This document shows positions 14,502 to 19,624 of a stretch of DNA of 19,624 nucleotides, in pieces. Positions within the stretch are counted from its first letter, which is position 1; each line of letters begins with the position of its first letter. The notes below the pieces were generated by a model. That model was given only the letters and a program-made list of their open reading frames with translations, was not told the origin of the DNA and made no database searches. The DNA lies in the NCBI GenBank assembly GCA_023136395.1, contig JAGLRI010000005.1, positions 1-19,624 on the forward strand, read 5' to 3'. The translations under genes were made by a program, and so were the position numbers. The stretch is from Candidatus Bathyarchaeota archaeon (GTDB lineage Archaea > Thermoproteota > Bathyarchaeia > Bathyarchaeales > Bathyarchaeaceae).

Positions 14502-15992
14502 TTATGCTACTGCACTGATTTTTACTTTGTGTTTATTTTGCCATTCATCTAAAGAGACGCCAATATCTTCTTCGACTTTTGATCTGTGGATAGAGTTCAT
14601 TGTACAGAACGGAATTATCCTGCCATCAGGTAAAGCGTAGTGTATTACGCATCGTTCGACTCTTTCTAGATCAAAATTGTAGGGATCTTGAAAGTGCATA
14701 GCTGAAATCATTAACATCTTTCTGTGAAGGTCACCTAAAGCCTTGTAGCTACCTGTCTTTAATACTGGCCAAAGATATTTTCTAAGCAAGTCAAATTTAA
14801 TGTAGCGCATTACTCCTAATAATCGCATTTTAGCCCTTGTTTCATGGCCTTCCATCGCTTCTTTATACACTTTTTCCATCATTTTGAGAAACTTTTCAAT
14901 GTTTCCATAGTTTGTGATTGGAACTATCTCCCCATCTTCAACAAAAACATATGTAGCCATTCCACAGTGGGGATGGGCTGTAAATTCCAAGTAACGCTTA
15001 CCCTTCAAAGCACCAATTGCCCGAGAAATCGGAACTACTGCCGACACTGGATAAAAATCATTAACCTTTATTTTCCCATCTGTCTGCTTTTCGACTTCCA
15101 CCATTAAGTCAGGGATTGTTATGCGCATTTTTTCTCTTTTCTGCTCCGGAACCCTACCGCAAATGGATATTGGTTGAAAATTTATGCACCTAACTACATC
15201 GAAGTTTTTAATTGCAAATTGGATAATATCTCCAACCTGTTTATCATTTACACTTTTTACCAGCGTACAAACTAAAACAACGCTGTCAATTCCTGCTTTG
15301 CGACAGTTCTCGATAGCCTTCATTTTAGTGTCAAGCAAGTCGAGTCCACGTGTGAACTTATAAACTTCTGAAGTGACGCCGTCAAACTGTAAATACAGGG
15401 TGCTCATACCGGCTTCTACCAAACCACGGCAATATTCAACACTTTCTGCAAGCCGTAAACCATTCGTATTAACTTCCACATGGCGAAAACCCGCATCTTT
15501 GGCCATGCGTATGAGCTCAAAAAGGTCTTTTCGAATTGTAGGTTCTCCACCTGAAAACTGGAGCGCTGTGGTAGGCACAGGTTCATTCCTTCTGAGATTT
15601 TGGAGCATATCTCCGATCTCCTCCTTAGTTGGCTCGTAAACATATCCTCTGGTTCCAGCTGTTGCAAAACATACGGGACAACGTAAGTTACATCGATTGG
15701 TTACGTCAATAATTGCGAGCGCAGTGTGAGACTTATGTTGAGGACAAATACCACAATCGAGCGGGCAATTTAACTTTGTTTTTGTGCGTGGGTTTTGAAG
15801 GCCTTCGCCGTCATATCTGAATCTTTCAGCTCTTAAATATTGTTCATAATCGCTCCAGTAGATGTCTCGAAATTTTCCGTGATCAGAGCACTCTTTCTCT
15901 ATGTAGACCTTGTTGTCTTTTTCAAATATGGTGGCTTTTAAGACCTTGAGGCATTCGGGACATAAGCTCCTTGTTTCCTTTATTATCCTCAA
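14502..15992 (-). CDS. tes: Radical SAM protein, tetraether lipid synthase (Tes)-like
   Basis: A 496-residue radical SAM enzyme with the layout of Tes, which couples two archaeol chains to form biphytanyl tetraether lipids. The N-terminal cysteine-rich part has CPEC (Cys11, Cys14), CSDHG (Cys35) and CPLDCGIC (Cys76, Cys80, Cys83) followed by HKSHTALAIIDVTNRCNL. The radical SAM cluster motif is CNLRCPVC (Cys101, Cys105, Cys108), with SGGEPT after it. Further cysteines near the C-terminus (HCGMATY, ERCVIHY, PFCTMNS) fit auxiliary clusters. The start is TTG at 15990-15992, with GAGGGA seven bases upstream. Tes has paralogues making other cross-linked lipids, so the exact reaction is not certain. 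Confidence 0.85.
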   Translation of the reverse strand: MRIIKETRSLCPECLKVLKATIFEKDNKVYIEKECSDHGKFRDIYWSDYEQYLRAERFRYDGEGLQNPRTKTKLNCPLDCGICPQHKSHTALAIIDVTNRCNLRCPVCFATAGTRGYVYEPTKEEIGDMLQNLRRNEPVPTTALQFSGGEPTIRKDLFELIRMAKDAGFRHVEVNTNGLRLAESVEYCRGLVEAGMSTLYLQFDGVTSEVYKFTRGLDLLDTKMKAIENCRKAGIDSVVLVCTLVKSVNDKQVGDIIQFAIKNFDVVRCINFQPISICGRVPEQKREKMRITIPDLMVEVEKQTDGKIKVNDFYPVSAVVPISRAIGALKGKRYLEFTAHPHCGMATYVFVEDGEIVPITNYGNIEKFLKMMEKVYKEAMEGHETRAKMRLLGVMRYIKFDLLRKYLWPVLKTGSYKALGDLHRKMLMISAMHFQDPYNFDLERVERCVIHYALPDGRIIPFCTMNSIHRSKVEEDIGVSLDEWQNKHKVKISAVA

Positions 15993-16050
15993 TTTTGTCC
16001 CTCTAGTAGTTGTAAGGTGTTTAATTTATTGGGAAATGGCCTATATGAAG

Positions 16051-16060
16051 GTTTATAAGT
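16051..16060 (-). promoter_or_regulatory. TATA box for the tes-like gene
   Basis: The minus strand reads ACTTATAAAC, about 60 bases before the TTG start; transcription would begin near 16030. A second AT box (AAATATAA on the plus strand, 16064-16071) is close by. The rest of the 240-base gap (15993-16233) shows no convincing gene. Confidence 0.4.
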
Positions 16061-16233
16061 CTTAAATATAATGGAGCAATGCCACTTAAAGTTACTAACT
16101 TCACTCACCAAAAGGTCATTAATGCGCTCGGGATATCCTTCGATGTTTACATAGAGTCTCAAACATAATCTATAAAAATCGACAAGCATTGCATTATTTT
16201 AACTACAAAAAATCCAATGGATTCTGCTTAAAC

Positions 16234-16845
16234 TTAAAATTTTAAAGAATCCTCTTGAATCCCATCTTTTGTGACTATGAGGAAGTCAACACCGTCGCCG
16301 CTCCTGGTATCTCTGCTAATAGCTGATTTTACAGCCCTGATCGCAAGATCCCTTGCCTCCTTAACATTTATGTCTTCCTTATATCCTTCCTCTAATACCC
16401 CGACGGCGATTTGAGCCCCAGATCCCACAGCCGCGTATTTGTCGGGTATGACTGATCCCAAAATATCTAATATATACAATGACGTTCCTTCTTCGTCTAA
16501 TCCTCCCACTAAAGTTTGGGTGATCAACGGAATTAGTCTTCGGTTAAAGAGCAGGTTTGACATAACTTTAGCCGCGGATTTAACAGGAATGTTCCTCTTA
16601 GTGTCAAGTTCAAAGAGTTTCGAGTAAGCTTCTACTTGTCGCACTAAAACTTGCATGTCAGAAATTAATCCTGCGCAAGCAGCACCGATTCTATCAGTTA
16701 TTTTAAAAACCTTCTTCCCAACCCTGCTAATCACCAGGTTACCATAAGAAAGTCTTTTCTCAGAGGCTAGAACCAAGCCATCTGTGCAAACTACACCTAT
16801 CGTAGTAGCACCGGGTACATAGGTAAATTGCTGTTGACTCTCCAA
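16234..16845 (-). CDS. psmB: Proteasome beta subunit, lacking the catalytic Thr1
   Basis: A 203-residue 20S proteasome beta subunit. The fold signatures are GVVCTDGLVLASEKRLSYG, GAACAGLISDMQVL, LVGGLDEEGTSLYILD, AAVGSGAQIA and RDTRSGDGVDFLIV. The family's active-site glutamate/aspartate at mature position 17 and Lys33 are present (Glu29, Lys45). However, the site that should read Gly-Thr-Thr-Thr is Gly-Ala-Thr-Thr (residues 12-15), so the nucleophile Thr1 is an alanine. A second, catalytically silent beta subunit is known in Sulfolobus, and this one resembles it closely. The start is TTG at 16845; an ATG lies ten bases upstream, out of frame by one base across a T7 run. An active partner must be elsewhere. 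Confidence 0.93.
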   Translation of the reverse strand: MESQQQFTYVPGATTIGVVCTDGLVLASEKRLSYGNLVISRVGKKVFKITDRIGAACAGLISDMQVLVRQVEAYSKLFELDTKRNIPVKSAAKVMSNLLFNRRLIPLITQTLVGGLDEEGTSLYILDILGSVIPDKYAAVGSGAQIAVGVLEEGYKEDINVKEARDLAIRAVKSAISRDTRSGDGVDFLIVTKDGIQEDSLKF

Positions 16846-16888
16846 AAAAACATAACCCCCTTTCCGTGCACTATATTATGGAGAGACT

Positions 16889-16900
16889 ATTAAATTTAAC
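16889..16900 (-). promoter_or_regulatory. TATA-like box for psmB
   Basis: The minus strand reads GTTAAATTTAAT, about 45-55 bases before the TTG start. Transcription would begin near 16868. A weak match to the archaeal consensus. Confidence 0.3.
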
Positions 16901-16938
16901 TCTAAAGTCTATGAACTCGTAAAAAGAACTGAATTAAT

Positions 16939-18084
16939 TCAAACGTTCATAGCCTCGACCATAAGCATTGGTAGGTCTATCACTCTAATGTCTACTTCCG
17001 CTTCGATCGCTGAGCGTCTAAGATTTACATAACATTGTGGACACATTGTGACAATAAGTTCTGCGCCCACATCCAAGGCTTCTTTTATTCTTTTTTTCCC
17101 TAAAGATACGCAAAGCTCTTCCGACACCGAAGCAAGTAAGCCACCACAACAGTTCGAATCCAACCGATTATTTTTCATCTCAACCAGAGTTATTCCAGGA
17201 ATTGCCTTCAGTATCTCCCTTGGTTGTTCGAATTTTCGGAAAGTTCTTCCTATGTGGCATGGATCGTGATATGTTACCTTTACCTTTAATTCCTTAGTGA
17301 ACTTGAGTTTTCCTTCCTTTAATAAATCGTAAAAAATTTTTGTTATATGAAAAACTTGGAATCCAAGCTCCTTGCCAAGAATCCGAGGATAATCCCGAGC
17401 TGTTGTTAAGTAACAGCCTGGGCAGGTTGTAAACACATATTTTGCCTCGTTTTTTTTAATAGCCTTGATGTTATGTTCGGCAACTTCCTTAAATACACCT
17501 ATATCTCCACTCCAGAGAGCTGGCAACCCGCAGCACCACTCCTCTCCACCTAAGATTCCAAATTCAAATTTTGACTCCTTTAACACTTTAACTGTAGACG
17601 CAGCTATCTCACTACACCAGTAAGATGGTTGACACCCGATTAAATAGAGAAATTCTGTTTTATCTACTTGTTCAATTATTACATCTTCAAATATTGTCCA
17701 GTCCATTCGTTCCTCCTTAGGCTTTCCTAAGAAGTTACATTCATTTTGGATATTGGAGTTTACGATTCTAAGGGGTTCTATTGGCCCCCTTTTTGTTTTA
17801 ACGAGTTCCTTTCGCGCGTCTTTTATTATTTCAACTATTGGGATGCCTGATGGACATTCAACGGTACAATGCTCACATCCAGCGCATAAATAAAGTTGAT
17901 TGATAAGGTGGTCTGTGAGTGGAATTTTTCCCTCAGCCCATCCGTGAATTAACTTCATCTTCCCACGTGGAGATGAAGACTCCCATCCTATTTGGTTAAA
18001 TGTGGGGCAGACCGAGCAGCATTTCCCACAGTAGACGCACTTCAACATCTCGTAACCATGTTTCTTCATGAGTGTTTGCGACAT
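16939..18084 (-). CDS. GlcF-type iron-sulfur subunit with CCG domains
   Basis: A 381-residue iron-sulfur protein that partners FAD-dependent 2-hydroxyacid dehydrogenases and passes electrons onward. The N-terminal part is a two-cluster ferredoxin: CVYCGKCCSVCP and CAGCEHCTVECP each fit CxxCxxCxxxCP. Two cysteine-rich CCG domains follow: GCQPSYWCSE, EWCCGLPALW and CPGCYLT in the first, and YHDPCHIGR, NCCGGLLA and MCPQCYVN in the second, as in GlcF, GlpC and HdrB-like proteins. No membrane segment is seen. Its ATG at 18084 is three bases after the stop of the GlcD-like gene, so the pair is one operon and one complex. HdrB-type partners are an alternative. Confidence 0.88.
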   Translation of the reverse strand: MSQTLMKKHGYEMLKCVYCGKCCSVCPTFNQIGWESSSPRGKMKLIHGWAEGKIPLTDHLINQLYLCAGCEHCTVECPSGIPIVEIIKDARKELVKTKRGPIEPLRIVNSNIQNECNFLGKPKEERMDWTIFEDVIIEQVDKTEFLYLIGCQPSYWCSEIAASTVKVLKESKFEFGILGGEEWCCGLPALWSGDIGVFKEVAEHNIKAIKKNEAKYVFTTCPGCYLTTARDYPRILGKELGFQVFHITKIFYDLLKEGKLKFTKELKVKVTYHDPCHIGRTFRKFEQPREILKAIPGITLVEMKNNRLDSNCCGGLLASVSEELCVSLGKKRIKEALDVGAELIVTMCPQCYVNLRRSAIEAEVDIRVIDLPMLMVEAMNV

Positions 18085-18087
18085 TAC

Positions 18088-19458
18088 TTAAGCCTCTAAG
18101 TCGAGTTTTCCTGGATTCATAATTCCCTTTGGGTCAAAAACTTTCTTTATTTTACGCATTATGTCCATTGCAATGGGACCGTTCTCCCTCTCCATATACT
18201 TTGCCCTCAAGATTCCAATACCATGTTCCCCGCTCACTGTTCCTCCTAGATCTAAAGCTAACTCATGAATTTCATCTATAACCTTATCCAGGAGTTTCCA
18301 ATGTTCGTTTTTCTTTTTATCTATTAAGATGGCTGGATGAAGATTTCCATCTCCTATGTGACCAAAAATGACAATGGGGATATTGTGTTTCTCCGATATT
18401 TTTTTGATGCCTCTTACAGCATCAGCAACTTTAGAGATGGGAACAGTTATGTCCTCTCCCTCATAAACCCTCGAATAAGTTTCGATTAATCTACTAGCCG
18501 CAACCCCCACAACGTTTCTGCCTTCCCATAATTCCGCGCACTTCATTTCATTGTCAGACCATTCAACATCTACAGCGCCATGACTTAAGCAAATCTGGCT
18601 TATGGCTTGTGCCTGCCTCCTAACATCATCCTTTGAACCATCCACCTCAATTAACAACATTACGTTAACTTCAGGTAGGTTTATTTGCGGCTTGTATTTG
18701 TTCACTGCCTTAATCGCTGAATTGTCAAGTATTTCCAATGCAGCTGGAATTATGCCATTCTTAAAAATTACATTCACGGCTCTTGCAGCTACCTCTAAGT
18801 CATTGAACGCTGTCTTTATAACTGATCTTGTTTCTGGGAGAGGAATTACCTTCAGAATAATTTCAGTTATAACTCCTAAGGTTCCCTCTGAGCCAATAAA
18901 AAGTTGTGTTAGATTGTATCCTGTAGCTCTTTTGATGGTTTTCCCCCCCGTTTTAATTACGTTGCCGTTGGAGAGAACTACAGTAAGCCCTAGCACATAC
19001 TCCCTCACAGTACTGTATTTCACAGCGTGGGCACCACCCCCACCAACGGCGACTAATCCGCCCAGAGTACATACCTTGTTACTACTAGGATCCGGAGGGA
19101 AAAAGAAACCATGTTTTCTCAACTCTTCATTCAACACAGCAAGGACAACTCCTGGTTGGACAACCACGCAGTGGTTGTTAAGATCGATTTCTAGGATCTT
19201 ATCCATGCTTGACATGTCGAGGACCAAACCACCTTTTATCGGTACAGCCCCCCCCGCCATGTTTGAGCCAGCGCCTCTCGGCGTCACCGGTATATTTTTT
19301 TCATTCACTAACTTCAATAGAGCAGAAACTTGTTCAGTTACCTTTGGTCTAACAACTGCATCCGGCATATGCTGGTAACGAATTAACGGCGTCATTGAGT
19401 ATAGATAAAGTTCTGAGGGCTCCGCTGTAGCATTTTTAGGACCAACTATTTTCGACAA
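18088..19458 (-). CDS. FAD-dependent 2-hydroxyacid dehydrogenase (glycolate/D-lactate, GlcD-like)
   Basis: A 456-residue member of the GlcD/D-lactate dehydrogenase family, which oxidises glycolate or D-lactate to the 2-keto acid. The N-terminal FAD-binding part has TPRGAGSNMAGGAVP, PDPSSNKVCTLGGLVA, KYSTVREYVLGL and GSEGTLGVITE. The C-terminal part has EGEDITVP, FGHIGDGNLHPA, GTVSGEHGIG and a closing DPKGIMNPGKL. TTG 19456-19458 is the first ordinary start, but no Shine-Dalgarno is near it. CTG 19474-19476, five bases after GGAG, would add KFIDQL and give the N-terminal helix that relatives have, so it may be the real start. Substrate cannot be settled between glycolate and D-lactate. Confidence 0.88.
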   Translation of the reverse strand: MSKIVGPKNATAEPSELYLYSMTPLIRYQHMPDAVVRPKVTEQVSALLKLVNEKNIPVTPRGAGSNMAGGAVPIKGGLVLDMSSMDKILEIDLNNHCVVVQPGVVLAVLNEELRKHGFFFPPDPSSNKVCTLGGLVAVGGGGAHAVKYSTVREYVLGLTVVLSNGNVIKTGGKTIKRATGYNLTQLFIGSEGTLGVITEIILKVIPLPETRSVIKTAFNDLEVAARAVNVIFKNGIIPAALEILDNSAIKAVNKYKPQINLPEVNVMLLIEVDGSKDDVRRQAQAISQICLSHGAVDVEWSDNEMKCAELWEGRNVVGVAASRLIETYSRVYEGEDITVPISKVADAVRGIKKISEKHNIPIVIFGHIGDGNLHPAILIDKKKNEHWKLLDKVIDEIHELALDLGGTVSGEHGIGILRAKYMERENGPIAMDIMRKIKKVFDPKGIMNPGKLDLEA

Positions 19459-19525
19459 TTGGTCGATAAATTTCAGTGATACTCCTCTCCACGGACTTAA
19501 ATTACTATGGATGAGAATAGTTTAC

Positions 19526-19536
19526 TAATTAAATGT
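19526..19536 (-). promoter_or_regulatory. TATA-like box for the glcD-glcF operon
   Basis: The minus strand reads CATTTAATTAG, about 50 bases before the CTG at 19476. Transcription would begin near 19506, leaving a leader that contains GGAGAGGAG. Confidence 0.35.
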
Positions 19537-19593
19537 TAGCGCGAGCGCAAAGACTTCGAAGGTATGCTCCACTAAACTTTTTATTAGTAAAAG

Positions 19594-19607
19594 AAGGTTG
19601 CAACTTC
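19594..19607. repeat. Short palindrome upstream of the glcD-like gene
   Basis: The centre GTTGCAAC (19597-19604) is a perfect 8-bp palindrome, flanked by GAAG on the left and TTCC on the right that almost extend it. It lies roughly 60 bases upstream of the TATA-like box and could be a regulator site. The window ends 17 bases later. Confidence 0.2.
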
Positions 19608-19624
19608 CTACTTTTCATACATAT

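Noticed and set aside
16079..16168. A 29-codon plus-strand ORF starting MPLKVTNFT with GGAG two bases before its ATG.
   Set aside because: The spacing is poor, the peptide matches nothing known, and it faces into the tes promoter region; chance is the simpler reading.
15989..16189. A 66-codon minus-strand ORF whose stop overlaps the tes TTG start.
   Set aside because: It has no ribosome binding site, no recognisable family, and the probable tes TATA box falls inside it.
17151..17166. AGTTCGAATCCAAC looks like a tRNA T-loop.
   Set aside because: It lies inside the GlcF-like coding sequence and has no acceptor stem, D-arm or anticodon arm around it.
18602..19378. A 258-codon plus-strand ORF.
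   Set aside because: It is the antisense shadow of the GlcD-like gene, whose family motifs are unmistakable.

Overview
The window is chromosomal DNA from an archaeon. Alba, ribosomal protein eS25, Trm1, an AK6/Fap7-type adenylate kinase, a DUF2070 membrane protein, a Tes-type radical SAM enzyme, ribose-1,5-bisphosphate isomerase and type II dehydroquinate synthase are all archaeal hallmarks. The proteasome beta subunit has the catalytic-threonine-less form known from Sulfolobus-type archaea, so I place the organism in the TACK group (Thermoproteota). Bathyarchaeia fits this gene mix and the AT-rich sequence, but that rank is a guess. TTG is the commonest inferred start codon here, most genes carry GAGG/GGAG-type ribosome binding sites, and TATA boxes can be seen before several genes.

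Layout. Positions 1-3539 (+) hold a shikimate-pathway operon: the end of aroB', then aroD, aroE, aroK and aroA, with 4-base stop/start overlaps between the first four. Alba and a DUF2070 protein follow on the minus strand (3632-5852). AK6 (+) converges on a small Mrr-like protein (-) at 6113-7037. Ribose-1,5-bisphosphate isomerase (+, to 8311) sits behind a possible 28-codon leader ORF and converges on a small winged-helix-like protein (-). AMP phosphorylase (8793-10302, -) is a multiply broken pseudogene. On the plus strand come a probable ECF-type S component, Trm1 and a DegT-family aminotransferase (10471-13675). The rest is on the minus strand: TM1367-like cyclophilin-fold protein with eS25, the Tes-like radical SAM enzyme, a probably inactive proteasome beta subunit, and a GlcD/GlcF-type 2-hydroxyacid dehydrogenase pair (16939-19458). 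No stretch longer than about 300 bases lacks a gene, and I saw no tRNA, rRNA, CRISPR array or insertion sequence.

How it fits together. The aro operon makes EPSP for aromatic amino acids; its shikimate kinase is the bacterial P-loop type, not the usual archaeal GHMP type. AMP phosphorylase and ribose-1,5-bisphosphate isomerase are two steps of the archaeal AMP/type III RuBisCO pathway, but the first is disrupted by a frameshift, two in-frame stops and an ATA in place of the start, while the second is intact. The GlcD/GlcF pair suggests growth on lactate or glycolate, and the Tes homologue suggests tetraether membrane lipids.

Nothing here is clearly a new multi-gene system. The points most worth checking are the broken AMP phosphorylase, the Thr1-to-Ala proteasome subunit, the AK6 gene without a normal start codon, the leader ORF before the isomerase, and the bacterial-type AroK.
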